DNA from: Onchocerca lupi
Taxonomy: Eukaryota > Nematoda > Chromadorea > Rhabditida > Onchocercidae
NCBI GenBank assembly: GCA_028564675.1
Contig: JAOVVO010000276.1
Location: 32,648-96,647 of the forward strand
Reading direction: 5' to 3'
DNA length: 64,000 nucleotides
Shown: positions 50,078-63,300 of the stretch, in pieces
How positions within the stretch are numbered: the first letter of the stretch is position 1
How the letters are laid out: each line of letters begins with the position of its first letter
The notes under the pieces: generated by a model
Database searches by the model: none
Told to the model about the DNA's origin: nothing
Seen by the model: the letters and a program-made list of their open reading frames with translations, nothing else
Program-made: the position numbers and the translations under genes

Positions 50078-51146
50078 TTAACTATTTTGGGTCATATCAC
50101 GCATGTTAGGTTTGTAACGAATGTTTTGCGCCTTTAATTCTTGAATTATATGAGATGGTAAAGTACCGGACACCGAAATTGCGTAAATTCCTTTCACCTG
50201 AAGGAATAGTTTTGTAATCTCAAGAATTTTGGGAAAAGATAAAATAATTAATGAATACGAACATCAAAAATATATAGATGAGAGGACTATTTTTTAATAG
50301 TAGTAACTAACCTTGCGATTGATCTTTTGCCACTTGCATACCCAGGATTCGTCTGGCACCGTCGCAGCTATCATTCCATCAAAATTTGAACTGCAACTGA
50401 TGTTCTGTTAGATTTAAAAAACTGTCAAAAAAAAAAAGAAAAATAAAGAATTCAGTTTTTAGGAAGTTGACTATGTTTGCGGAGGTAATTCAGTTTGTAT
50501 GGCTTATGTCTAGTAATTCGGGGTGTCCTGAATTTATTTTCCTAATTATAGTTTTAAATATCAACTTAATTCAGAATTTTATTTGTATAAATATCAATGA
50601 CTAATGTAATATTGAAGGTAACGTAAAAAATATTTCGCGAAGTTTGTGAGATCAACGACTTATCAGTCATCAGCCAATACTCTACAGTATTTAGCTTTAT
50701 TGCTTTAGTCCGACTTTATCTAATTTCGACCTAGAAATTCTTAAATCTGCTTTATGAATTTGGTACTCGGTTTTTGGATTTAATAGTGTTTCAATAGTGA
50801 TCTACGTGAACAGACTTTCACTTATCTCGCTTTCTAACCAAAGGGAACTATGTGAAGGAGACATTATATTTATTGCGTTAAATAATAATATGTGACAGAA
50901 CAAGTATACGATGAGAACAAATGCAGGACAATATTTTTAGATCACTTAAAACTAGAAAATTTTAATTAATAACCGAATGATCAACCTAGTGCATTCGCTA
51001 ACTTTCTCTTCATCACCTTTCATTCCCAAATATCTTTCACAATTATCACAACCATCCAATTCAAACTGTTCAACGCTCTTTATCATTGAACATAATAAGC
51101 AAGCTCGCAAATTACGCAAATCACGAGGTATGCTTTCCACAGACAT
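50078..51146 (-). CDS. spt-4: Transcription elongation factor SPT4
   Basis: Small zinc-finger subunit of DSIF (SPT4-SPT5), which controls RNA polymerase II pausing and processivity in the nucleus. Three minus-strand exons: 51146-50986, 50396-50312 and 50197-50078. They give 121 residues (human 117), with all phases agreeing. The N terminus SVESIPRDLRNLRACLLC is diagnostic, and the four zinc ligands C16, C19, C33 and C36 are present (ACLLC and GCDNC). The conserved FDGMIAA, ESWVCKWQ and GIYAISVSGTLP follow. The ATG lies one base after TTTTTCAG, a strong spliced-leader acceptor. Its partner SPT5 is not in this window. Confidence 0.97.
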
Positions 51147-52393
51147 TCTGAAAAATGGAATCAGTCAAGCGAAATACAGTATTCACCCAAAAACTCAACT
51201 CCCTTACTAGCTGCAATTAATTAAACATCATTATCATCATGTACAAATCAACTTGCTTAGTTATGAGTTTTAATGTTTAGAATTGCTGCATTTTTTAAGG
51301 AATTTTCCTTATCGTTTCGTGTTGTAGTTAAAAAAGATACAAATTTTCACCATCTTTTGAGAGGCCTTATTTATATAGCTTCATAAAAATAATAGGAAAT
51401 ATATACTTATTGAATAGAACAATAAACATATTGTGATGCAAAAAATACGAGCAGACTTCTGTTTTTGCTTTATATAGACTGAAAAAAATTATTAAAAAAA
51501 AAAAAAGAAAAAAAAAAACGATTATCAGCGACTTTATAGAAACAAATCAACAAGAAAAGACACTTTCTTTCAGTACAAACATTTCTCTCAATATAAATAT
51601 AGAATTCAAGTAGAAATTTGCTGCAGTAGTTATGAAAATTGTCGCTTACGCAACAAATGCAAACAAAAAAGGAGATGCATAGTATAATGTTATAACGTTA
51701 TTAATTCTGCTATGTCAGCAAAATAAATGCGGAAATTATTCTTCATTCCAAATGCTTTAATTAATTGCAAGCGATGAAATTTTAGCTAAATACTTTCGTG
51801 ACTTTTAATTGATGTTTGTCTAAGAAGAATTTACGCAATCATTTAAAAGCAAAATGACTGTGTAAATTTTTTTTTATTTCTTTCTATATAGCAAAAATTT
51901 CTTAAATATTATTCTTTTTATATTTAATATTTAAAATATCTAATATTAAACAAATCAAAAATGTTCATTACTTTCGAGTAATATTCGAAAGGGAACATAT
52001 GATCATTTCGATCCAGAAAAAATCAGTAGATGAATGATCATAGTTCAGCGGAAAAATTTGACCAAATCAGCAAAAGCAAAATCATTGCATCAGATGTGCA
52101 ATAATATCTCAATAATATCAGGAAGAAAACACAAAAAATTTTAAGAAATCTCTGCGGTAAAGTGAAAAGTCTCTAGTTAAATCGATTAATGAGAAAGAAC
52201 AAACAAGTCTATCAAAATGTAACTGATCAAATGTAATAATTGATGGATAACAATATAATAAATTTCCATCCATCATTTCCAGAGAAAAAAATTTTCATTC
52301 AAATATTCAATTGAAATTTCGAAAATAGTATTCAAAATAAATCAAAATGAAAACAACATTAATTTTATATCTGAAATAATTCTAGCTTAAAGT
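51147..52393. other. Intergenic region between SRRT and SPT4
   Basis: About 1.25 kb of AT-rich DNA with A/T homopolymers (near 51484-51519), between two same-strand genes. No gene is seen. The spacing is long for an operon, so co-transcription is only a possibility. Confidence 0.6.
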
Positions 52394-55300
52394 TCAGAAA
52401 ATATCTTCCGGTGCATCGAGGTCTTTGTATGTGACTGGTTCACGTGGGTCACGGCGTCCACTTCCTGATGATTCCCAGTATCGGGATGTCCCTCCACGAT
52501 CGTAGCTCCGGCCACCATATGAGGTAGCATATCGTCCACCACTACTACCACCTGTATTACGCTCATAACCACCACGACGATCACGGTCACTGTAGGATGA
52601 AGTACCACCGCCGCCACTCGCCCGACTTCGATCACCATCGTAGTCTGAAAATCAGACAGAATAAGAAGAATTAAAAATCTATACCACTTGAATTATATTT
52701 ATGCCTCAAAAGAGATTTAAAATTTGCGAAAATTTTAAGTTTTTAAAAATTTTATATTTTCAAAAATTACCACGTTCACGTTCGCGCCGTTCTTCTCGCG
52801 GTGGCGCTACTTGCGGACTCGCTTGAGCAGGTTTCACCTCCAAATTTTGCGGTCGCTTCGTGTCAGCCAAATAATTGTTAAAATAAACTACCTGCAAAGA
52901 AACTATTCATACAATATAAGTTCTGATACTCAATGAGTACACGTTCACATAGCCACTGCTTATCAATATTAAAAGCATCGAGTATCGAATGGTAAAAAAA
53001 TTAAATATCTAAAGATACGAGATTATTTTTATTTATTATTCATTATTAATTATTGTTATTTATTATTATTATTATTTATCATTACTATTATCACTTATTA
53101 TTATTATCAGTCATTATCATTATTATTTATTATTATTACTATTATAATTATTATTTATTATTATTATTATTATTGCTATTATTACTATTACACATTATTA
53201 TTTGATGAATGCGAAAATTGACAGAAATATTATTCATAGAATTAATCGAAAGCAATTAAAATGAACCTCCTGTCGAACTTGATCCAATTTCTCTCCATGT
53301 TTAGTCGTAAGATGTTTTCGTATGAATTCAGGTCCTTTAAATTTTTTCCCCGACAGTGGACATAACCATTTATCTTTGGCTAATTCAACACAATTTGCTG
53401 TGATAAATGATTCCACTTCTCTTTAAAATAGATTTTTCAAAAATTTCGGGAACTTGAAGTATTTTAACTTTCAAAAAATTAAATCATTGGAAAAATCAAA
53501 TTGTCTAATAAAATATATAAACTAAATTTTCCTGGATAATGAAACTGCATTTCCTAGAGTCATATCCACTGCTGCCGTTTAGTTGAAAATCTGAACTGTT
53601 TGAAAAAAGGAAAAAAAAAGAAAAAAAACATGAAATTCCTCACTTTTCGATATCTTTTCTGCCCAAACTGTTCAATTCCGATTCATTTAATGAAGTTTCA
53701 CTCATCAGTGCTGTTTCTATTCGATTATTGAATCCGGTAATGAAATCAGTAACGAATTTTTGCGCAACCAACGTTCTGCCGTTGTCATCAGTTCCCCACT
53801 GTGATGCAGATGGTGGTGCCCCACGCACATGCATCATTCCGCATCTGAAAATCATAAATGTCAATAATATTAGACAAATTAATAAGATTATTCCCTATGC
53901 CAATTACTCAATGAATTAGACGACAATAATTCAGTTAATTCCTTGAAAGATATCTTTTTTGTTATTTAAAATCTCGAAAGCAAGCAAATCCAAACCGAAA
54001 AATAATCCATCTAAATTTGCCAAACTCTATCCAATATGTATAGTTTTGATCTCTTCAAGCATGAACAAAGATAAGCAAACCTGTTTGGCATTACATCTTC
54101 ATTAGGATATTCGCCATGATTATAGAAATCAATAGAATGTACAATGCGGAGATAAATTATGATTCGATCAAGTCTAGCAATCAACATATCATCGCGTTGA
54201 AATGGAACTTTTTGGTCCTCTTCAATGATACCTTCTGAAATTAAGTAATTCTCTTACCTTTTCTATTACTTTTGCTTTCCATCGAAAATTGCTGCTAGCT
54301 ACATAGTTCCTGTTAATAAAAGGAACATTATTTTCTCATGAAATGTTACCTCTTAAATAACTGTACTTCACACATACACACAATGCCTTGCATATATCTA
54401 ATTAAATAGCGGAGTTAAAATTTGAAATGACCACATGCGAATGAATATTCGCTAAGACTTCACTACATAGTCTTCAAAATATTTTGCTTACGAGCTTCAA
54501 TAATATTCTTTTCTATATTCCAGATAAACGAAATACCATTTGAAATGCCCAGTAATTCTTCCTCCTCGGCATTCGCTTCTTCAATGAGAAAATCGGTAAG
54601 ATTCTTTAACAGAGGATTTTGACTCTGTGCTACAATATCCAATTCAAAGCTGCTTTGGCGTTCTTCTTGATTTTCCGATTGATACAGACCATTCTAAAAA
54701 ATAAAAATTTAAGATTTGAGAACAATTCCAATCGCATTTCACTGAGTCAATTTTTCAAATGAAGATCTTCATGAAAACAGTGTTAAAAAAAAGAAAAAAA
54801 AACTACCTTTTTGTCATATAAAGCAGTAAGCTTTGCTGCTTGTCGCAAATCATTCTGAGCGACTTGTTTATGTCCCGTTATACCATTTACGGACCGCACA
54901 CGACGGGCTATATCTCGATTTATTACTGCACCCAGATCGCACTCCTTTATCTATAAATGAAATACTCAAGTATCATAAAGAGCAATTTTTCATCTATTTT
55001 TCTGAATCTTGAAAACCATACAAGTGGCAAAATGGATTCTAACTTCTCTCAGGATCACTTCAAGCAAAAAGAATATTTGTGCTTCAAATAAGCAAAATCA
55101 CTAATGAGGATCATTTCTCTTCCCAACAAATTCAAATTGGAAAAACAATAGAAAATTACTCACACGAACGCTATTCAAGTTCCAGCAAATTTCTTTGATA
55201 TTAACATCTCGTCGGAATGTTACCCAACCACGTCGATAAAATTTCCGATCCGGTACTGGTTCAGCAAGACCAACTCGCAAAAATCCAGGAAATCGTTTAC

Positions 55301-58300
55301 ATGCCTACAAATGTTAATTAACGCTAAAATTTTACGATGTTTAGAGAATCCCAATTATACTAAGAAGTTAACACTCCAAAAATTTTATCACGAATTGAGG
55401 AAAAAAGAAACCGTTTCAATTTCTTCCATGGTAATATTCGGTGCAACATTGCGAAGGAAAATGCTTGAAGTTTTATGCAACAACATTTTCTTCTTTTGCC
55501 GACCCATCTCTTCCTCGTTTTTTATGCTTTCTTCATTTCCAGCTGGAATTCACTACGAATATAGAACATTTTTCTTGAAAATAGATGAACAATAATAATT
55601 AAGGAATATCCTCATAAAGGAAGAGGAAAATATCGACCCGATTCTTTGCGACATCAATGATTAAAAAAGCTGAATAAATTAATAAAATTAAACTAAATGA
55701 AGTCCAATGAAACCGACCAAACAGCAATTTTTCACTTCCCAATAAAATTAACATATGATAAAACATAAAATAAATAAATACCATTCTTGCAGTGCTTTTC
55801 CTTTTCATCATCAGAATCGCTAATAGCGCCATCATCATTCGGATTTTCTCCACTTTTTTCTTGTTTCGACTTGTTCTCTTCTCCATTAGTTTCAGTAATT
55901 TTTTTCTTCGTCTCACTAAAAAAAAAGAAAAAAAAAACCATAAGCATAAAAAATTTTGCAGTAAACGCTTAAGCTAAAATTTGAGCAAGAAAAATTTGTC
56001 TGAAAAATCCTTTACCAAAAGATTGTAAACCATTTGGTTACACAGCAACATTTTCAATATCACTTAAAATCATAAAGCTTGATGGGCATAACCTACTTTT
56101 GATGATAAGCAAAAACTGTTATCTAACTTATTTTCTTGTCGAAAGAAATATTTTTGAAATAATTCAGATTCTTTTTTTTTTTTCAAGAAAAAAAAACGCA
56201 CCTTTTCAGTTTTTTCAATTCCAAAACTGATTCATCATCAATTTTTTCACTTTTCAAAGCGGCAACGTCGTCTTCCGTACCACCTTCCAATTTAACAACC
56301 ACTGAAACAATCTAACGACATCCAAGCGCAAAAAAATGATCGAAAGCAAAGCAATTTTAATCCATAGTCTTTAGAATTCCAAGAATTAATACTAACGTGT
56401 ATCCATGATTCGTATAATTTCTGGAGCACAATCGTAATCAATATGTAATTTATCAATGAATCCTTCGTCATAAAGGTTTTGAAAAATTTCCAGTCGACGC
56501 AATACATTTTCTTTCTGCTCAGTTTTTCGCTTACTGCTATCTTCTGGGTGATATTTTAGACGGAACCTATAAAAATAATTTTCTAGAACTTAAGTCCATA
56601 AATCAAAATATATTTTCCTGTGCCAAGTTTCATAATGCAATAGCCAACTGAATGCGACATTATCATGATAACATATTTTTACGCGAAAGCGCTACTTGTA
56701 TAAAAAATACTTTACACCTTCCATCTTCCATTTCTAGGCAAGCTGATTTATTTAATACTACCATCTATCTTATGAAACCCTTATTTTGAAATATTCAAAT
56801 AAATTTGAGAAGAATATTCCTGATAGTGCAGTGGTAACATATTTTTACGCGAAAAACTTGTTAGCTTGTGTTTTGAGATGAGATGATCAACATGTGAATG
56901 AAATGAAGAGTCGTTTGAAGATAGAAGATAATGAAGTTTCGATATTGAACGTTTCGTCGACGTGAAGTTGATGTTATTGATGGTATCTGTGTGACGAAAA
57001 ACGAGTTACTGAGTGACGTAAATGACGTTTAACTGATGATGGCTGCCGCGGCATACAGCGCCTCTGGTCAGCCAAATTTCCACAACGTTTGCTGCTGTTT
57101 CTTACATAATTGGAGACATAAACTTACAATAAAATACCGTAAGCCATAGAAAGTGTAACAATCATCTTTCTATAAGTCAAATCCCAAAAGCATATAAAGT
57201 GTCGATGGACTCCCAGCAACGCTATTATCTCAAATAGATAGGAAAGGTTATATAAACTCTAAAAAATACATAACGTTTGGGAAACTTTTAATCTTCATGT
57301 TACTAGCGGTAACGAGAAGTTATTACAACACACTCCACGGCGATACTATTGTAAAATATAAACGATGTTGAAGGTGCCTAAAGATTACCAGGAAAAGTGT
57401 TTATCCTTTAAGAGTTGGTAATTTGTGAAGTTAATGCTTTATACTAAAAATAAATTTTGGTCTAAAACGTATCTTTTAGAAGGTTTTAAGAATTCAAGCT
57501 ATTTATATACACTAAAAAATTGTGAAAATTAAGTCCTTTCTGCTTTACATTTGTTTTCACAACCCCAAGTCAAAAAACCATAGAAAAATATGGCAGGGAC
57601 AAATACGAAGAATTCAAGAACATACCATCAGCAAAATAACAATTATAAAAAATACTTCTGCAAAATGAACTTGTCATACGAATTTCTTGAATTACGGAAA
57701 AAAAAATAGAAATGCAAAATTAGTAAAAGAACGAAGAAACTAGTAGATACGGCATCTTGCCATCACCCACCACTCTTCATCCTTATGTGCCAGAAAGAAC
57801 TTGTGGAGCTCTTGTCGTTTAAATTCCAATTTATATTCTGAATATTTAGCGATTGCTTCTTCATCGGTTATCGAATCATCCTGTGTTGCCAGGAATTTTT
57901 TGAACGTCATCATTATTGGCACTGGCTCTTCGTCCGCAGATGTTTTCATCACAGGATCATACGTATCGGACGCACTGCTAAATTATTCGTTTAGAAACGA
58001 TGATTAGAATTTCATAATTTTGAATGTGAACGAACAAGAGATCTATTACTGCACTATATTATCTGGCCAGATTACCCAGTGTAGAAGTAGAAATGAGCAA
58101 TGTAAAAATTAAAAAAATAAATTCAATTTGAGGAAAGTGATAAGATTGTCTCATATTTCAATTTATTATTGGCTTCGTAACAACCGAACGTCCTATCAAT
58201 GAGTAGGAAAACTGGAACTAATGTATGGAAAATTTGGTTCCCCCAATCAGTCTCATATATTCATTAGGCGACGCGTTGCATCACTGACTTAATAGTAATG

Positions 58301-58880
58301 CTATCAATTGCGCATATTAAGCATATGCATAAGCATAGCTATACGTGATAATGAAACCTGTTTGTACATTTCAATATTTCGCTTACTCAATTCGGCTACG
58401 CTTCGTGCTGGACATGTAATCATCACGCCGCGATGAAGAGCGTTTCATCGCCGAACCATTTGCGTAATCACTTCGTTGATATGTATTGCTGCTACCACCG
58501 CCACCGCCGCCGCCACGTCTACAAAAAACCTCGTGTTTTTATAATAATCTTATAAATTGGTGAGATTCCAATCTCTACACAGTAACTTATGTTAAAATAA
58601 TCTCGTCCATATCTTACAGTGTCAAAGTCTTCAGTAATGTCAAAGTAATTACAGATTTCGTAGCAATATTAAGAAGGAGACGATACGTATAAAATTCCTC
58701 GTCCATAACTCGTAATTTTTAAAACTTCTAAAAAATTTTATGTTTTATAGCTCAATCATCACTCAAACATTACCTATCATAGTCGTAGTCGCGCCGGGTT
58801 CGGTCTGCATAATCGTTGCGTTCACGTGCGAACTTATCACGCCCACCACGTCTGTGATATTCGTCATCACTATCACCCAT
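52394..58880 (-). CDS. SRRT: Serrate/ARS2 RNA effector protein (SRRT)
   Basis: Nuclear zinc-finger protein that links the cap-binding complex to RNA fate, including primary microRNA processing, snRNA and histone mRNA maturation. Fifteen minus-strand exons: 58880-58774, 58518-58387, 57977-57771, 56566-56397, 56301-56202, 55915-55782, 55542-55412, 55304-55164, 54950-54807, 54693-54492, 54234-54081, 53844-53644, 53420-53267, 52891-52771 and 52644-52394. They give 782 residues in phase. Features in order are: MGDSDDEYHRRGG; an Arg/Asp-rich start; FKKFLATQDDSITDEEA and FFLAHKDEEW (Ars2 N-terminal domain); an acidic linker; an RRM-like part (SIFLRNVAPNI, FYRRGWVTF, NIKEICWNL); NRCGMMHVRG; and the zinc finger KWLCPLSGKKFKGPEF with C628, H644 and H649. 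A Gly/Arg/Tyr-rich tail follows, ending KDLDAPEDIF, the motif by which ARS2 binds partners. Exon 10 has an alternative donor at 54536 that removes 15 residues. An AG acceptor lies 28 bases before the ATG. Confidence 0.96.
53028..53200. repeat. Imperfect ATT trinucleotide repeat in an SRRT intron
   Basis: About 170 bases of ATT/TTA units with interspersed CATTATC and GTTATT variants, inside the intron between exons 13 and 14 of the SRRT gene. Confidence 0.9.
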
Positions 58881-60398
58881 TATTCTGCTTCGGCTAGTTA
58901 TACTTTATCTGAAATATAATATTTCTGCCTATCATTAATTTGCGGCCAGATATATCTGCAATTAGCATTTTAGATATGTCGATGATGTTATCCATCCAAT
59001 CTCTCCACTTAATTCATATTTGTCTGGGTTAATCTATTGATAACTTTGATTTCCTATTCAAGACAAAATGTAAAGCTATCCATAATTTAATTAGCGGTAA
59101 TTTCAACTGTATGATTATCATCAGCAACTAATTTGATGATTTATAGACTTACTCGATACTTCAACGAATGGAAAACGAGCAACTAACTGCTTTCATTAAA
59201 TGTCTCAATAAGCTCTACAAAATGCGTTCATATCATGCATTACATTAATGAACAAAAAAAAAGAAAATGAAAATAAGACAATTAGGAAAATGGATAATGA
59301 GAATTTGTATTGTTAACAGAAACATGCAATGAAGAAAAACCTAAGAACTGCCATTGAAATACCGTACGAGTTGAAGGAATGAAGTAAGAATAATTAAGTA
59401 GGTAAGTAGTCAATTTATAAACAATTTACAAATTACAAAGATCAGAAGTTCAAGCAGAAAATCAACTTTTAAAAAACGAAATCCCTATACACAGAAGATA
59501 GGACAGGTGGGATGGAAAATTCGATTGCATCCTCTTCGTCGCGAGACTCAATAATGAAGTGTTGCAGCATAAAACCCCCTTTTCACCTGCCCTCACCCAA
59601 CCTTATTTCATTCGGAAATGCATCGTGGTAATATCAGATGTCTAATACAAGGTAATGCACCTACATGATATACATATATAAAAAAATAAATGTGATCTTG
59701 GCAAAAATATGGTCTTCCAAAAGAAGAATTGTGAACGTAAAAATATACATATTTCATATATTTATGCATTCACAGTTCTTCTTTTGAAGTTGAGCAAAGC
59801 ATCCGCGTATTGCTTACATAAATTTTGTTGAAGACAAAGAAGTAGCAATTAATAAATTAGTTGTCGAAATGAAAAGAGAAAACAAGCAATAATAACACGG
59901 CATAGTTTACTTCGAAAAGAATCTTATGAAAGATTATCAGGAGAAAGAAGTGATATAAGAAAGGTCACGAGAGTACGAGAAATGAGGAATAAATCAAGAG
60001 AGGGCAGTACAGCAAGAATGGTATGAGTATAAAGGCGATATGAGATGAACCTATAATAAGACGTAATAGAATGAGAATCATGCAATATTGGTTGTATCAA
60101 AGGTTTACCTGAAGGATTACCTGAGTGCGAGAGAAATGTTTGCATAATCGACAATAAATAATACATTTGCAAGGTAAGGAAGTCCTGCCAAAACAAAACA
60201 TCATAAAAAACTGTAAACTGCAAAAGTTGGTAATGTCTGAGTATTTTCTCTACGTCTCTGAAACCGAAATTTATCTCCGGCCGATATACGGTCCGTTAAA
60301 TTTCTGCACGCTCGTGCCAATTTGTTTGGAAGTGGTGTCACGAATTTACTTCATCATTGCATCATGCAGGTTCAAAGTTCGTCATTTTCAGGTCCAGA
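58881..60398. other. Intergenic region between divergent SRRT and DEF8 genes
   Basis: About 1.5 kb holding the two divergent promoters. No protein gene is supported. A long near-perfect inverted repeat at 59718-59786 is the only clear structure. Confidence 0.6.
59718..59786 (+). ncRNA. Candidate microRNA precursor hairpin
   Basis: Bases 59718-59747 pair with 59757-59786 around a 9-base loop (CATATTTCA). From the base, 18 consecutive pairs form, including one G-U. A C-A mismatch follows, then a G-C, a G-U and an A-T pair, an A-A mismatch and seven more A-T/T-A pairs. The G-U pairs exist only if the plus strand is transcribed; on the minus strand they become C-A mismatches. Size, loop and pairing fit a pre-miRNA, with arms AAAAGAAGAATTGTGAA and TTCACAGTTCTTCTTTT. 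I do not recognise a known family. A small inverted-repeat element remnant is the main alternative. Confidence 0.4.
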
Positions 60399-63300
60399 AT
60401 GGCACTGGTGCCAGACGTGACTCATTCTGATGGGAATGAAACTGATGGGTCTGATGTTGATGGAAATGTAAAAGACATATCGAATGCTACTGTAAATAAC
60501 GAAAAGGAGAGTACAGGACAAAAGTAATTTTAATTCTTTTGTATAAACTGGAACTTTCGTTAATTCATTACTTGAAAGAAGGGGTTATTAATTTTTAAGA
60601 AAACTGAAGTTTTGTAAAAGAAAGAAATTATAAATAATTGTATTGGAGTTAGTGTTTAAACTAATGGAATTAAAAGAAAAAGTAGTATTAATTTTCGAAA
60701 TTCTATCACTTCATAAGGTTAAACGGAGGAGTGCTGAAGTCAGATTGAAAAGGAATTATCGGTCATTATTAATAATGCAAATATATTTAGTTTTGCTGAT
60801 ACCGAAATCGATAATTTAATAAACAGGGAAATCAGTGAAATCATCATTCGTGAGAAAAGAAATAAGAATGAAATGACACGTTATGCAGAATTGGAATTAG
60901 CCGTCGCTCATTGCAAGAAACTTTTGCGAAAGATCGGCGTAAAATTTTTATGCAGACTTATTTTACTCAATTCTCCAGATATTTTAATAGTTGGTTCAAA
61001 TTCTTTCATCCATAGCAAAAAAAGCAAGCTGAATAAAACTGGTTTTAGGATAATGAGAGAAGTATTGAAAGGGTGCAACTCATGGAAAAACTTGTACAAT
61101 GTCAGCTTGAACTTGATGCTTTAAAGGTATATTTGCTCAGAATTGTTGTGCTTCTGTTTAAAGGGGAAGGACAGCAAAATACAAATAGATGATCTATATA
61201 ATAGTTTTCCGAAATGAAATGAAATATCGAATGCGATATGTTCAAGAAAGCGTTTGATTATATACTAGCAAATATGAAAACAAATTGATGTGTAGGAAGA
61301 GTTATCTGGTTCAGTAAAAAAAATTCGGCTTTCGCATGCAGTAACCGTAAAGGGACATCAGTTTTCCTTGCAATCAGCTACTGGTCGAAATCCATATTGT
61401 GAAGTTTGCTTATATACAATTTGGCGTTTGATACAACGTTATCGGCGATGTAACAGTAAGCTCTTGTTGAAATGAAATTTAATAATTTTTAATGAAAAAT
61501 GTCTGAATGCAAAGCACAATCATTCGCTTAATTCTGCTCAGCGAAGAACATACACGAAATGGACTGCTTTAGTTCTCTTGTGTAAAACAAATTTATTTCG
61601 GATAGAAACTGATTCGCATAGCTCTGTTTACAATATGGCTCCTTAAATAATGGATTTATTATTATATTTTGAAATTTATTATGTTTTGTAGTGAATTAAA
61701 TTGTAAAATTTATTATTATGTTTATTATCATATTTTGTTATTTTGCTATCATATTTTTGTCATAATTTATTATCATATTTTTTCGACGGATTAAATTGTC
61801 TAATTCACTGTACTTCCACTTTACACTTACAAAATATAAAGCTTTGCAGATTGTGGTTTACGATCACATGATAAATGTGTGCAGCACGTCATGCGTTACT
61901 GTGCTGGCATCAAAGCGAACGACATTCTCTTTAGGCTTGTTAAATGTTTAATTACGAATTTGTTTGGATGCAACAGCAAATATTTGTGTTTCTTATTTTT
62001 TTTTAACTTAAGTTTTCCGAAATGGCTATTAAAAGTCCAGAGTCTTTTTCACGCAGATATATCGAATATTTAGTTCAGTAAAAATCTTCGCTCAAACTGC
62101 ATTATAAATATTATATATTGCATTCGAGTTATTTGGCCTATGCAATATTTGTTATATAAGATTTCAGGCCAAGGACGGAAATTTGTGAGGAACGAGGACT
62201 TGATCTACAAAACTACGAATGTGCGGAATGTCATCACTCTTTACAGTTTGGTGAGTTAGAGACCTACTGCTGTGGTATGCTAGTTTATACGACTTTAAAG
62301 TTCTATTTTCATATTATATCACGTCTTTTATTTCGATTATATTAAAATTAAAGGTGGTGCAACTGATAGTGAACCACGGTTATGTGACTACAATGGATAT
62401 TATTACTGTCCACGTTGTCACTGGAACGATGAATGGTTTATTCCAGCTCGCATTGTACATAACTGGGATTTTTGCAAGTATAAGGTTTTTATTCTGTTTC
62501 AATTAACGTGTTCCTATTGTTCGATGGTAACATTTATCGATTACTTTAAATTCTTGCTTGACTGAAAAATTTTAATTTTGTATAAAGGTGTTCAATTTCC
62601 AGGTTTGTCGCGCCACAAAACAATTACTTGTCATCATCGAAAGGAGACCAATTTTTAATATTTTAAAATTGAATCCAGGATTAGTGAATTATATTGACCA
62701 ACTAGCTAAAATAAACAAGCTACGACGAAACATATTGTTGATGAAATGTTATTTTATGTGCTGTAAGGTGAGATTCATTTGTCAAAAACTTCCTAAAATG
62801 AGTTTTATTGTTATTGAATTTATAAATTGAACAATTTACGGTAAGAAATTATATTTTTCGTTAAAGGTTGCCCGTAAGCAGCGAATTTTACAAAACTTGA
62901 GACATCGTCAACATTTTGTCGAAAATTCGGATATGTATAGTTTGATAGATCTGGTAGATTTATATCAAGGTCGATTATTACCGGATATTGAAAGGATAAT
63001 TCAGATGTATATGGAACATATCACGAAAAACTGTTTAATCTGTAAAGGGAAAGGATTTATTTGCGAGTTATGTAATGATTCTGCTGTAAGTAAATTCCAT
63101 TTCTTCGAGCAGTGAAACAAACCTTAAACAATAGTTTTCAGTGATATTTCTTTCTTGAAGAATGCAAGCATGTGTTAGCAGAATTCTGAGCTATTTCTTT
63201 ATATTTGCCTTTGTTGGAAGTATTTTTTTCCTTCAGGTTATTTTTCCGTTCTCCGAGAATGTGGCCATATGTCGTAATTGCTTAGCAACTTTCCATCAAA

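Noticed and set aside
50078..58880. SRRT-SPT4 operon
   Set aside because: Same strand and order would allow it, but the 1.25 kb gap without internal signals makes it weaker than the AAMP-like/TFIIA gamma pair. Not claimed.
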